DNA from: Cylicocyclus nassatus
Lineage: Eukaryota > Nematoda > Chromadorea > Rhabditida > Strongylidae
Direction: 5' to 3'
NCBI GenBank assembly: GCA_958299035.1
Contig: CATQJL010000112.1
Span: 14,484,880-14,548,879, forward strand
Length of the DNA stretch: 64,000 bases
Each line of letters starts with the position of its first letter. The stretch's first letter is position 1. A program made the translations under genes and the position numbers. The notes beneath the pieces were generated by a model. It saw only the letters and a program-made list of their open reading frames with translations, did no database searches and was not told the DNA's origin. Below are positions 39,591 through 50,533 of this stretch, piece by piece.

Positions 39591-40460
39591 CGACCCACCG
39601 GTGGGTCGTACGTGTCCTGCCATTTCGGACAATACGACTCACCGGTGGGTCGTAAGATTCATGAAGCGCTATCTTTGCCAATTTACGACGGAATTCTACG
39701 GGGTTTTGGCACATGACTGGGGGCACTTAGATGAAGCTCCAGCCAGAGTGGTCCCCTCCGTAAAGCTACCAGAACAACAAATGGACGCTGAATATGAGAG
39801 AAATGTAGGAGAAATGCAGGAAAATACAGGAGAAAAAATGAAGAATATAGGAGAATAGAGAAGAATATTGGAGAATATTGATTGGAGGTTAGAAGAATGT
39901 AGTAGTTGAGAGTGTGTATTAGTCCACATTAGCCGTGGACCAATGCTAAGGCTGTCCTGCGGAAAACCCGTCCATCTGGCGGTGGGCGTGGCCTCGGATG
40001 CGCACCTTATTGACACCCCCCTGCCTCAGCGCGCGCTATCGTTCATAAAGTCTGCCACCCCATTTGATTTCTCAACTCAAAAACGCTCATAACTCGACGT
40101 CTAGGGGCGCTCGGCAGATAATGAAAACAGATTTGGAATCAGCGTTTGATGCTCTTTATAGTCGTATCGTCCATTTGAAAAGGCCACTTCGACCGAAAAC
40201 ACCTCTCTTGTTAGATTGGCTAATGGATAAATTCCTCTCGACATGCAATTTCAAAGTTTTAAAGAAATACAAGTAGCTGTTACCTGCAAGACTTTTTGCG
40301 AAAAGATATTTTTAATACATTCAACATTCACGACATACGACCCACCGGTGGCTCGTAAGATTCATGAAGCGCTATCTTTGCCAGTTTACGACGGAATTCT
40401 ACGTTCTGGCATATGATTGGGGGCACTTAGATGAAGCTCCAGCCAAAGTGGTCGGGGCTC
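39591..40460. repeat. Repeats with CACCGGTGGGTCGTA palindromes
   Basis: A palindromic motif, consensus TACGACCCACCGGTGGGTCGTA, occurs at 39,589-39,610, 39,633-39,654 and, with one change, 40,336-40,357. The last two are each followed by the same 110-bp sequence (AAGATTCATGAAGCGC and onward to CCAGCC), so the segment is duplicated in direct orientation about 703 bp apart. Between them are a purine-rich run of GGAGAA-type repeats (39,800-39,880) and a segment (40,060-40,210) related to the arms of the fold-back element at 57 kb. A degenerate palindrome recurs near 41,045. Confidence 0.75.
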
Positions 40461-41183
40461 GGGATACTGATGTGATATTACGGTAGGTATACGGTAGATA
40501 TGTATAAGGCACAAGCTTTTAGCTCAAATTCTTCGCAAAATGATGCTGTTTCTGGAGAAAATCAAGTTTACATATAAGAGTAATAAGGGGCGGGCAGGAG
40601 GCTGACGTTAGCCCATCAAAAAATTATCGATTTTATTGATTTAATTGATCTTGCATTTTCATCCTAGGAAGCTCGAACTTTGCATATATAGATTTTGTAG
40701 CATGCTGATTACGAAAATGATAGTCTCAAGTTTTGATAAAACCTTCTTACATCAGTTTCTTGATTTCTACGAAAATTCTACGGTACTGCTACCGTAAATT
40801 GTGGGAAAGTATTGAATAAAGTGGACGCTATAATCTGATCGCACGTGAAATAACCCCAATACACAATTTTGCATGAAAATCCATGATGTTGGGTTCACAC
40901 AGAATGAATACCGTAACCGTTATCCCATACTTCCAGAGCTGAAATAAATCATATTTTTTGATCAGCGCGTTCGGTAACCCATGTGGGGAAATTCTCGGAG
41001 ACATGTTTTGAATTTCCTTCGAAAAAGACACCATTTCGGAGAATACGATTCACGGATGGGTCGTAATTTTGACGATGCGAAAACGCTCTGGTCCGAAATG
41101 ACAGTAATCGAAAAATCGGCCTTGTCTTGAATGTGTTGAAACTCTATTGTCACATACCCTTCATTTAAACATATCTGTTCCAG

Positions 41184-41424
41184 ATCCAAATCGCTTGTAT
41201 TTGACCGTCTATAGTCATGCATGGGTTGCAGATATGAAAATCTAGTGTGTAAGACTAAAGATCTGGTGCAAGATGTACATCTTAAACCTAACTCTTGTTC
41301 ACTTTTGCAGGATGTTTTTTTTGATTCCAAAATTTGTGAAGAAAGTCTGACTATTCTTCCTGCACAATTTCGTCATCAGCAAAATAACCTGCACAAACGG
41401 AGCGAACCATCCGATTCTTCTTGA
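41184..41424 (+). pseudogene. Cysteine-rich exon pair, copy 1 (frameshifted, intron donor lost)
   Basis: After a TCTGTTCCAG acceptor this copy matches the exons at 46,367 and 50,534, but lacks one base in the cysteine core, so the upstream part shifts out of frame. The donor GTGTAAG of the other copies is GTGCAAG here. The downstream exon, after CTTTTGCAG, is intact. It reads DVFFDSKICEESLTI, continues through AQFRHQQNNLHKRSEPSDSS and stops; this is the only copy in which it is fully open. It is probably a dead copy of the exon pair described at 50,534. Confidence 0.5.
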
Positions 41425-41606
41425 TACAATTTTTCCAACGATACTATACATTCATACACAGGGCGTCAAAAAAGATCAACTTATTTTTTTGTCAGCCTGA
41501 TAGTATTCATGTAAGAAATCTAGACTGGAGAAAGGAAAAGATTGTCAATTTGTCTTCTCTAAGCCAATCAAAATTCCCACGCAATTTACACGTAATTTTC
41601 GTAATA

Positions 41607-42507
41607 TTAGGTTGATGCAAAAATAATGAGCGTTTTTCAATTTTTACTTTAACCTGCTATAACTTTCTACAAAATCCATATTTTGAAATATGATAAAGAT
41701 GTTAGATGCAGCAAACCTTTCCCAATACAGCGCACATTAAACTAAACTCATATCTCATATGGGCAGGAAAATATGGATTGAAAAACAAAAAAGTTTTTTT
41801 CTGAGGCATTGTTTTTGACAAAACATAACTCCTTTCACGCTTTGTTATCATAATTTATAAGAAGCCTATCTTGTAGTCGCAAGCCAGCAGTACAGACATA
41901 CGATGAAAGAGCTTGGAAAAAAAATTAGCGAAGAGGAAAAAATCGAAATTCAAAAATATCAACTTTTTCAGCATTTTTTCAGTAGACCTCAAAATCCCAA
42001 CATAGAACTGTCTGCGTGCTGAACAGCTAAATGCCTTGCTAAAACTGTCAACTGAACCCTTACCCTCACGCTTGCGGAAATGAGCAAAGTTTGAGCTATT
42101 GCATTCTGCAAAAGAAAGTTATGGGGTCTAAAATGACCACAACCATTACACATGTTAAGGCGTCGACATCTCACTTTAGATAACTTCAAAAAATATAATT
42201 AAGCATGCATAATGTAGACGATTTCTATTGCGTATAGTGGCTAAATTTCGAAAAAAGCACTTTCATTTGCGCTTAAATTCTGCTCAGAAAAATGAATGCA
42301 ACGAAAATCTTGTTTTGAGTGCGATCATTTGACTCTATATATTCTTAACAGAGTAGGCTAAAAGTCCCTTCCGAACATCATTAGATAGAGCATGAAAAGA
42401 AATTTTTAACAATATGCTGGAACCTTTCCAAAGAAAGAAGTCTGATAGAGAAGAGTTGTCCTGAAAAAAGGCTTAGGAAAACCTTCATTATTTTTGCATC
42501 AACCTAA
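41607..42507. mobile_element. Mariner-like fold-back element, 901 bp
   Basis: It starts TTAGGTTGATGCAAAAATAA and ends in the inverse, with TA on both sides. The arms are more diverged than in the other TTAGG elements, but AAATTTTTAACAATATG-type and CAAAATCCATATTTTG-type segments keep the symmetry around 42,050. No transposase is present. Confidence 0.75.
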
Positions 42508-42509
42508 TA

Positions 42510-42700
42510 TTAGGTTGTCTCATAATCAATGCACGTTTTTTGGATTTTAACTTCTGATCAAGATAATTCTTTTCCAAAACCATCTTTCTGAGCGCAATAA
42601 AAACTCTGCAAACAGCAAAACTATATAATGCAAGCTCTTGTAGGATCGTAGCCATTCTAGCCTGATACATTTCTAAACATTTTCTTATAAACCTACACTT
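42510..42700 (+). mobile_element. Single left end of another mariner-like element
   Basis: Directly after the preceding element, sharing the TA, a new TTAGGTTGTCTCATAATCAA terminus begins. No matching right end is visible before the AGGCAG element at 42,714, so this is a truncated copy. Confidence 0.5.
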
Positions 42701-42713
42701 TGAGAGAGCTTAA

Positions 42714-43128
42714 AGGCAGTGTCTCACCAAAGTTGAGGTCGCGCGGATCTTCACATATTTTATTATAGGGACCTCTAAGTAGGCCATTGCAACAAGTCCC
42801 ACTCAACTTGACCCCCTCCACGCTGAGAAAAATTCGCTCAAAGTGGTACGCGGAGAGCGAGTTGGTACGCGCGGACGACTTTCGGTCTCCCCTCTTACGC
42901 GTTTGAACATGTTCCTCCATTTGGCATCCACCTCCCCTCTGTTGCTGCCACTGTGTCTGAGGTTGAAGTTGGAAGGTACAACTCGTCCACATTGCTTCCG
43001 TGGGGCCTCCAGAAAACGGGGTTTTTGGGAACTTCGTGCGATTTTAAGCCCACACAGTGTTAGACAGGACCCGAGAGGCTTGCAAAATGCAAAAATCTCA
43101 GCAGCTAAATTTTGGTGAGACACTGCCT
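42714..43128. mobile_element. AGGCAG inverted-repeat element 1, TTAA-flanked
   Basis: It starts AGGCAGTGTCTCACCAAA and ends TTTTGGTGAGACACTGCCT, flanked by TTAA on both sides. Its GC content is far above its surroundings. A TTAA target is the hallmark of piggyBac-type transposition, but no transposase is here, so the superfamily is an inference. Confidence 0.75.
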
Positions 43129-43132
43129 TTAA

Positions 43133-43563
43133 AGGCAGCGGCTCGGCAGATTTTCGACTTTGGGGTTCTGGCAGATTTGGGGCTACGGCCCCCTGAATCA
43201 CGACATGAACTCCTCTTAGCGCGAAAGTAGGGAAAACCCCGTCTTTTGAAACCCCCCTTGAGACGGGCGCGGACGAGTGGGCCGTTTTTCTCTGCCGTCG
43301 GAGACGCAGAGTAAGGAGGTATAGAGCGCTAGAACAATTCTGCCCTACGAAGCTACGAGTGACGGCGCGTCTTCTACCGGAGAACATACTCATCCGCACA
43401 ATTAGGGGAGCGAAAGGAGGAAGGGGAGCGGAGCTTGGCTCGCCCCCCCCTGGCTTGCAGAATTCCATTTTTGGCCCGGAGTTGCTTTTTTGGTACACTT
43501 GGAGGGCTTCCTATCCATCTATGTCAAATTCTAAGGTAGGTCTATTCTGCCGAGCCGCTGCCT
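43133..43563. mobile_element. AGGCAG inverted-repeat element 2, sharing a TTAA with element 1
   Basis: It starts AGGCAGCGGCTCGGCAGA and ends TCTGCCGAGCCGCTGCCT. Its left TTAA (43,129-43,132) is also the right TTAA of element 1, and TTAA follows at 43,564-43,567. The 231-codon minus-strand frame across both elements is explained by their high GC and has no recognisable domain. Confidence 0.75.
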
Positions 43564-43567
43564 TTAA

Positions 43568-44571
43568 CTTGCTCTCAAATGTACCAAGATCGCGCAAACT
43601 TTGCTCGTTATGCCGATGATCGGTTCCTCAACTGAGTAAAGTTTGGATTTTACGGTATTTTTTCACGAGAAAATTTTACCAAATTATCAAATATAGCCGC
43701 TTCAGCATTTTAAAAATTCCAAAAAACTACCTTTTTGGGATTTTTTTGATTTTTTCTCTTCGAAAAGATGAGAAAATGCTGCCGTTTTTCTAGCATTAGT
43801 TGTACTAGGTCCAATCTAGCTGTACATGGCGAACTTTGAACTGTCGCTCCTCACCTGAGATTCTTATGCAGCATAGATGGGCCTCAGCGACCAGCCAGGT
43901 TTGAGACAGATTTCTAATCTCAGGGTTTCTCAAAACTTAGTGTTGACAAGCATTTTGTAGAACAAAACTTCGCAATCGTTATGCATAATTTTTGAAGAAA
44001 ATTTTTATACTTTTCATGGATTTAGAGTAAGGAGAGTGAAAGTGTAGAATTTCGTATTTTTGTCAATTCTTTGAAGACATGAAGCTCCGGCTTGAACAAA
44101 TATGCTAGAAACTAGAAGAATCAAGCTTTCGGATACTGCAAAAGGTTGCAGACAAAAGTGGTTCTTCTTTGAGAATCAGATTTTTCAAAAAGAGGTTGGA
44201 AAAACGTGCATTGATTATAAGACAAAATATTTCGTAACTAGAAATTATGCCCCATCCTCCTTTACGAGAGGACACAAGGCACTATGTAGCGAAATGTTAA
44301 TAAGGTGAGAAAGCAGCTGCACGGGAAAATCCTCATCCAAAGGAGCAAGAATTGTGGTAAAAGTTCCGTGTTTCTAAGAAAATCATTTTTCTAATTTTAT
44401 TTCTGCAGTGGGTGTATAGCACAAGCTCATCGAGATACGCTCACGAAGTGGAAGACTTTTTCTTTCCACTGTTATTGCAAAAAGCAAGTCCATAGAGTTA
44501 GCGCAAAGCTAAAAATTTTTGTAATCGAAACGACCAAACTATCGGGATGATCTAATAACTTGCTCGTCGAG
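43568..44571. other. Interval before gene A, no clear gene
   Basis: The first part (43,570-44,100) is AT-rich and shows no gene. From about 44,240 the sequence matches the 5' flanks of genes B and C (near 48,830 and 52,940), beginning with ATTATGCCCCATCCTCCTTT. This conserved flank contains AAGGTGAGAAAGCAGCTGCA, which could be a donor, and TTTCTGCAGTGGGTGTATAG at about 44,403, a good acceptor. No exon with a signal peptide could be joined to gene A. Compared with gene B, about 90 bases just before the first cysteine-rich exon are deleted. Confidence 0.5.
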
Positions 44572-45497
44572 CCAACAATCGTATTTATGAAAAGGCTTAC
44601 AACCAGTACGAAGGTTTGATGGCTGTTCATTCTGCATGTAAATGTGATGAACGTTACTGTAGAGCAATCAAAGGAAAGGTATACGCTAAAACAAAATTCC
44701 CATTTTCAAGCAATTTACCGTTGGAATTTTAGCCCTCCAAATCAGAAGCTTGTATATGCTTTTATGACAATAGACGGGCGACCAATATACATCCATGGCC
44801 TTGTTACAAACAGGAACATTGGGTGGAGAAGAAATGCTCAGCGTGAGTATCACGAAACATGAATCAAAGAATCTGATGCTAAAGTAAATTTACGGGAATA
44901 GACTAATCATCTTTAGTTCAAGGTTTTGAAACACATTATCCCCTTGCAAAGTGCAAAAACCTCTACACACAAGTTTTTCTTCTCTTCATGAAAAAAGCTA
45001 GATTCATGGAGTCTCACTTTGTATAAGACGACCTCAAATTGAGAAAGTTGATAAAATTCATTGTCTCACTCTCCTGTACAAAAATCTCTCTTAACAGGTG
45101 CCGCGCATTTGGAAACTGTGATTATTCCGATAATCCCAATGCTCCCTACGACTGCTATTGCGTGATGGAGATAAAAATCTGCGTCAGGATCAATGCTGCA
45201 AAAGGAAATACTACCGACGTTTGTGAGTGAAACCAACACCTTTGCCTATATTTTTCCAAAAGAATGTTTAGGAATAACCCTATAGCCACACAAGTTTGCT
45301 TTGAGGTTTGAGCCTTTCGTCTTAGCGGTTTATTTACAGCCGAGCGACTTCTTAAGTTCTGGGAGATACAGCCTAACACAACAATGTCTTCTGTACAGGA
45401 AAAGAATGTGGATCGAGGGAAAGCTTATGACAATACGGTGTGTTACTTGAATCAATACGCTACTTTGGAAAGCACCTTAAGAGAGAGTAGATGCTAA
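44572..45497 (+). CDS. Cysteine-rich protein gene A (four exons seen, 5' end uncertain)
   Basis: Exons are 44,572-44,678, 44,733-44,842, 45,098-45,222 and 45,340-45,497. They join in phase to give about 165 residues. Exon 1 has NRIYEKAYNQYEGLMAVHS followed by ACKC; exon 2 has ACICFYDN and WPCYKQEHWVEKKCS; exon 3 has CRAFGNCDYS and APYDCYCVMEIKICV; exon 4 has ERLLKFWEIQP and ends RESRC. There are 14 cysteines. Introns are 54, 255 and 117 nt with acceptors TTTTAG, TTAACAG and TTTACAG. I recognise no family. Spacing suggests a disulfide-rich secreted protein, but no signal-peptide exon was found. Compared with B and C, this copy reads through their stop for five more codons and has two extra codons in exon 4. 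Its first-exon acceptor region is deleted, so it may not be spliced normally. Confidence 0.65.
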
Positions 45498-45558
45498 CAG
45501 GCATGTTTTTCACACATCCTGCGTATTTACTTGCTAACACATTAGAGGTGTTACTCAA

Positions 45559-46125
45559 AGGCAGCGTCCCACCAGATTGGAGGGTACCTGGCTATGGTAT
45601 TAATGTATAGGCCGTACCAACCGGCATCGGTCATGCGACATCGCGCCCGCGGCAACTAGCGACGGTGCGGTGCGACGCGTGCGAACACTGTTACGCGCTA
45701 AGGCACGTCGCATGCGGCAACGCGTCATCGCAGACACCAACGCGGGACCGATGCTGGTTGGTACAGCCTATAATGGTAGACCCCTAACTAAGCGACGACG
45801 TCTACAAAGTCTGCAAATCGCCCCTCAAGTGGCCCCAATCTTACGGTAGGCCCGAACGCCGCCCATAAACCGATTTCGAACTGCAAGGCCAGAGCACGCA
45901 TAGCGCACACAGTCAAAGCGCAGGCTCCTGCAAGGGCTCTGCGTCTCTATCTTGCATGCATCTCGTACTCACCCAAGCCTACCGTAAGATCGGAGCCACT
46001 TTCGGGGCAAATTTCAGGCCTGGTAGACCCTCTCTTCCGCTCCGAACTTCAGTTATCGCTTATGGGGGTCTACCTTAACATCGCCGCAGAAACTCGGCAC
46101 CCATCCTTTTGCCGGAACGCTGCCT
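45559..46125. mobile_element. AGGCAG inverted-repeat element 3, inserted 3' of gene A
   Basis: It starts AGGCAGCGTCCCACCAGA and ends with the inverse CGGAACGCTGCCT, with a GC-rich interior. Inside, 45,613-45,771 has another inverted pair (GTACCAACCGGCATCGGTC and GACCGATGCTGGTTGGTAC). The same flank in gene B (about 50,260) and gene C (about 52,037) lacks it, which fixes the insertion within a few bases. Flanks are TCAA on the left and TTGA on the right. Confidence 0.8.
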
Positions 46126-46173
46126 TTGAAGTCACAAACTAGATCAGGTCCAAAACAAACAATTCAGACTCGT

Positions 46174-46185
46174 TATAAAAATAGG
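46174..46185 (+). promoter_or_regulatory. TATA-like motif between genes A and B
   Basis: TATAAAAATAGG follows the 3' flank of gene A and precedes the next cysteine-rich exon by about 180 bases. The gene C flank has TATAAAAG at 52,100, while the gene B flank has the weaker TGTAAAAATAGG near 50,310. The position suggests that transcription of the next unit starts here. This is inference. Confidence 0.3.
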
Positions 46186-46366
46186 CACAGATTATAGACC
46201 AAAAATTTTACCATGAGGAAGGAAAGCTGAAGAAAGTTTTTTTATTAGACTGACACTTTATTTTGTGAAAAAAGGGTATATACGAAGCAAAATCAACTTT
46301 ATGATACAGCCATCAGATAAGGTGTATATTTTGGTTGCTCTCTGATTTGTTTTCTATCTGTTCCAG

Positions 46367-46615
46367 ATCCACATCGCTTGCATTTGACTGTCTATGGCCA
46401 TGCATGCGGTTGCAAATATGAAAATCTAGTGTGTAAATCCCAAAATCTGGTGTAAGATGTACATCTTACACGCCCAACTCGTGTTCATTTTTGCAACATG
46501 TTTTTTGATTTCAAAATTTGTTTAAGAAAGTTGACTATTACTTCTGCACAATTTCGTCAGCAGCAAAATAACTTGCACAAAAGGAGCAAACTATCCGATT
46601 CTTCTTCATTTAATC
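46367..46615 (+). pseudogene. Cysteine-rich exon pair, copy 2 (second exon damaged)
   Basis: Exon 46,367-46,449 after TCTGTTCCAG is intact and reads PHRLHLTVYGHACGCKYENL, then VCKSQNL, ending at a GTGTAAG donor. The downstream exon has lost its acceptor (TTTTTGCAG became TTTTTGCAAC) and has an extra base, so it no longer joins. The HACGC core resembles HSACKC of the gene A-C first exon, which suggests an old relation between the two exon types. Confidence 0.5.
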
Positions 46616-46638
46616 TTTCCAGTGATATTACATATATA

Positions 46639-47582
46639 TTAGGTTGTCCCATAAGTCTTTTCATTTTTGAGTTTTCGCTATAACAAGTCAGACACTTCTT
46701 ATTCTAAATAGATATCAGGATACCATTCGATAAAGCAAAGCAAGCTCTATAAGATGGCATTTGTGCTTTTGCACAAGCTTTGGTGCATCTCGAGTTTTGA
46801 ATCAAAATCTAAAAAGTTTCGGGTGGCCAGAAAACCGATATTTTTTTTCTATTTTCGTTCAAAAAAAATCCTGCAAATCTCTAACCCGCTCACGTATATA
46901 CATTCCACATCAGACATTCATATGTGCTGTTGGTGTATTTTTCTATTAGCTAGAAATCAAGAAAACGAAAATTTCCATGTTTTACCGAAGTGATGCTGTG
47001 CTGTTCTTACGCTAACAGTTTTATACTACAAGCCTTTACAAGGACAACTGTAAATTTTTAGCTCTCTATAAGCTCTGGTTTCCTAGAAATGTTGATTTAA
47101 GTGTGAAAAACCCCAGTGAAGAAAGCTAAATGTAATATCTCTCGTGAACCAGAGCATATTGAGAGCCAAAAATCTACGGTGGTACTTCTAAGAGCTTCTA
47201 GTATACAAATATTAGTGTAAGACAGCACAACATCAATTCGGTAAAAACATGGAAATTTTCGGTTTCTTGATTTCTAGCTAATAAAAAAATACAGCAACAG
47301 CACATATGAATGTCTGTTGTGGAATGTATATACGTGAGCGGGTTAGAGATTTGCAGGATTTTTTTGAACGAAAATAGAAAAAAATTTCGGTTTTCTGGCC
47401 ACCCGAAACTTTTTAGGTTTTGGTTCAAAATTCGAGATGGACCAAAGCTTGTGCAAAAGCATAAACACCATCTTATAGAGCTTGCTTTGCTCTATCGAAT
47501 GGTATCCTGATGTCTATATAGAATAAGAAGTGTGTGACTTGTTATAGCGAAAACTCAAAAATGAAAAGACTTATGGGACTAA
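46639..47582. mobile_element. Mariner-like fold-back element, 944 bp
   Basis: It starts TTAGGTTGTCCCATAAGTC and ends GACTTATGGGACTAA, with TA on both sides. The arms of about 460 bp are inverted matches meeting near 47,115. TTAGGTTG followed by ATAAGT is the classic mariner terminal pattern. No transposase is present. Confidence 0.9.
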
Positions 47583-47631
47583 TATATATGTAGTAAATAC
47601 TCCAATATACTGATACACTCATAAATAAATA

Positions 47632-48646
47632 TTAGGTCGTTCCGAAAGTTCTTTCCGTTTTTTTAACCTGTCATAAAAACACGTAGAATGAAGGTAGGGG
47701 AACGCTTCAGGGACTATCCGACGCAGCTTTTCTTCCTCTTTTCAAATGTCATACTCCTGTGCCGCTTACTCTTGTGGTCAGTGAGATAATGCCCGAAGTT
47801 TGGAACCCATGGTTTTTACCATGTCCAACTTTGACAATTTTTCACAGTCTTCTTTTTTGAGTTTTGGAGAACCTTCAATAGCAGTCCGATAGAGTAAACA
47901 AAGTGCAATTTTGGACTTTTTTGGCGCCTATTGCTAACCCTGAATTTTTTTAGAATTATTTTTCTGATGCTATCAAATTCCACTTTTGGTGATGCCAAGG
48001 ACCATAGAACATAAAACGGCGCACAACTAAGGTGTTATTCGATGCAGCTTTTCCTCTTCTTTCTAATGAGTATTTTTCTTCCCAATTTGTGGGGGGTTTC
48101 GGCGATAAAATTTCTATAACTCTTGATTTTGAACCCGCCTGAGGGTGTGCACGTAGCGAAATCTTATATTTCAAAGCGATAAACACTCAGTTACTTTGAA
48201 AAATGGTGGACAATCATAAACGACTTTTGATAGTGTCAAAATCCGAAGATCTGCTAATGTTCGGAGCGTTTATGTGTTTCGTGACTTCGAAAAAGTGAAG
48301 ACTTCTGGAAAAGTTGTCTCAAAAAATACTAAGAAGCCAGTCGAAATTGCCAAAAAAAATTCCCTTAAATTGGACTTTGTTTACTCTATTCGACTGCTGT
48401 TAAAGCTTCTCCAAAAGTCAAAAAAGAAGATTGTAAAAAATTGCCAAAATTGAACATGGTAAAAATCATGGGTTCGAAAATTCAGCCATTATCTCACTGA
48501 CCACAAGAACAAGCGGCAAAATAATGTGACAGTTGAAAAGGGGAAGAAAAGCTGCATCGGATAGTCCTTGAAGCGTTTCTCTACCTTCATTCCACGTGTT
48601 TTTATGACAGGTTGAAAAAACGGAAAGAACTTTCGGAACGACCTAA
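47632..48646. mobile_element. Mariner-like fold-back element, 1,015 bp
   Basis: It starts TTAGGTCGTTCCGAAAGTTC and ends in the inverse, with TA on both sides. The arms of about 500 bp are inverted matches; AAAGTCCAAAATTGCACTTT-type sequence near 47,905 returns inverted near 48,365. It lies 49 bp after the previous fold-back element. Confidence 0.9.
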
Positions 48647-49246
48647 TATATCTGTAACATTTCTACAAGGCATCAAAAAAGATCGACTTATTATTTTGCC
48701 AACCTAATAGTATTCATTGTAGAAAGTATAGACGAGAGAAAAGAAAAGGTTGTCAATTTGCCTTCTCTAAGCCACTCAGAATTCCCACGCAATTTACATA
48801 ACTTTTAGTAATATTTCACAACTAGGAAGAAGAAAAGGGATTATGCCCCATCCTCTTTTAGGAGAGAACACAAGGCACTATTCAACGGAATGTTGTAAGG
48901 TGGGAAAGCAGCTGCATGGGAAAATCCTCATATAAAGGTGCAAGAATTTTGGTAAAAGGCACTTCCGTGTTTCTAACCGAAAAGCATTCTTCTAATTATA
49001 TCTCTGCAGTGGGTGTATAGCATAAGCTTATAGACATACGCTCACAAAGTGGAAGATTTTTTCTTTCCATTGAATTTGCCAAAAAGCAAGTCCATCAAGA
49101 TAGCAAAAAGCTAAAAAGTTTCATAATCGAAACGATCAAACCATCGGGACGACCTAATAACTTCTTCACTAGAATCGCGAAATAGCAAAAGAAATGTAGG
49201 AATTCGCTATAGTGACCACTGCGTCTTCTGTAGTTCCATTTGTTAG

Positions 49247-50185
49247 GTACAAGTTCATCGAGCCAACAATCGCATTTACGAAAAGGCCTACAACCAGTAC
49301 GAGAGTTTGATGGCTGTTCACTCCGCATGTAAATGCGATGGAAGTTATTGTAGGGCAATCAAAGGAAGGGTATAAACTGAAACAAAATTCCCGTTTTCAT
49401 GCATTTTACCATTGGAATTTTAGCCCTCCGAATCAGAAGCTTGTATATGCTTTTATGACAATAGAGTGGCGACCAATAAACCATGGCCATGTTACAAACA
49501 GGAACATTGGGTGGAGAAGAAATGCTCAGCGTAAGTATCACGAAACATGAATCAAAGAATCTGATGCTAAAGTAAATTTACGAGAATAAGCTAATCATCT
49601 CGAGTTCAAGGTTCTGAACTATATTTATCCTCTGCAAAATGCGAAAACCTCTACAAACAAGTTTTTGTTCTCTTCTTGAAAAAAAAAGCTATATTCATGG
49701 AGGAACCAAAGGATACAGAGTTGCTCACATTGAGATGACCCAAAAGTGGAAAACTTGATAAATCTCATTCGATGCTTCGCTTTCCTGCATAAAACTTCTT
49801 AACAGGTGCCACGCATTTAATAACTGTGATTATTCCGATAATCCAAAAGCTCCCTACGACTGTTACTGTGTGAAGGAGATAAAAATGTGCGTCGGGATCA
49901 ATATTACCGAAGGAAATATTACCGACATTTGTGAGTGAAAAGAACATTTTCGCCTCTATATTGTCTATGAGATTGTCTAGGAATAATCCTATAGCCACAC
50001 AAGTTTGCTTTGAGGTTTGAGCCTATCGTCTTAACAGTTTACTTACAGCCGAGCGACTTGTCAAGTTCTGGGAGATACAGCCTAGCACATCAATGTCTTC
50101 TGTACAGAAAAAGAAAGTGGATCGAGAGAAAGCTTATACGGTTTGTTACTTGAGTCAAGACGCTACTTTGGAGAGCGCCTTATGA
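49247..50185 (+). CDS. Cysteine-rich protein gene B (four exons seen)
   Basis: Exons are 49,247-49,369, 49,424-49,530, 49,806-49,930 and 50,049-50,185. They join in phase to 163 residues. Exon 1 follows CATTTGTTAG and starts VQVHRANNRIYEKAYNQYES, with the cysteine core ACKCDGSYC. Exon 2 has ACICFYDN and KPWPCYKQEHWVEKKCS. Exon 3 has CHAFNNCDYSDNPKAPYDC. Exon 4 has ERLVKFWEIQP and VCYLSQDATLESAL, then TGA. There are 13 cysteines. Introns are 54, 275 and 118 nt. Between copies the differences include many amino-acid changes while frame, cysteines and splice sites are kept, which argues for coding function. The start codon and any signal peptide must be in an upstream exon I did not find. The family is unknown to me. 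Confidence 0.75.
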
Positions 50186-50533
50186 GAGAGTAGATGCTAA
50201 TTCGGCAAGTTGTTCACGAATCCTGCGTATTCCACTTGCTAACACCTTAGAGGTGTTACTCAAAGTCACATACTAAATTAGGTCCAAAACAAACAATTCA
50301 GACTCATTGTAAAAATAGGCACACATTATAGACCAAAAATCGTAACAAAAGGAGGGAAAGCTAAAGAAAAGTTTTTTTTTAATTTGACACCTTTTTTGTG
50401 AAAAAAGGGTTAAACACGAAGCAAATAAACTCCAAAATTACACGAAGCTTTCAGAATAACTTTATAGTACAACCATCAGATAAAGTATGTTATAATTTTG
50501 GTTGCTCTCTGATTTGTATTTTATCTGTTCCAG

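Noticed and set aside
42803..43498. 231-codon open frame on the minus strand
   Set aside because: It spans two GC-rich inverted-repeat elements, has low-complexity composition and no domain; few stops are expected at that GC content.
44644..44862. 72-codon open frame reading through gene A intron 1 and exon 2
   Set aside because: It uses the wrong frame of exon 2; the phase-0 reading with conserved cysteines in all three genes is better supported.
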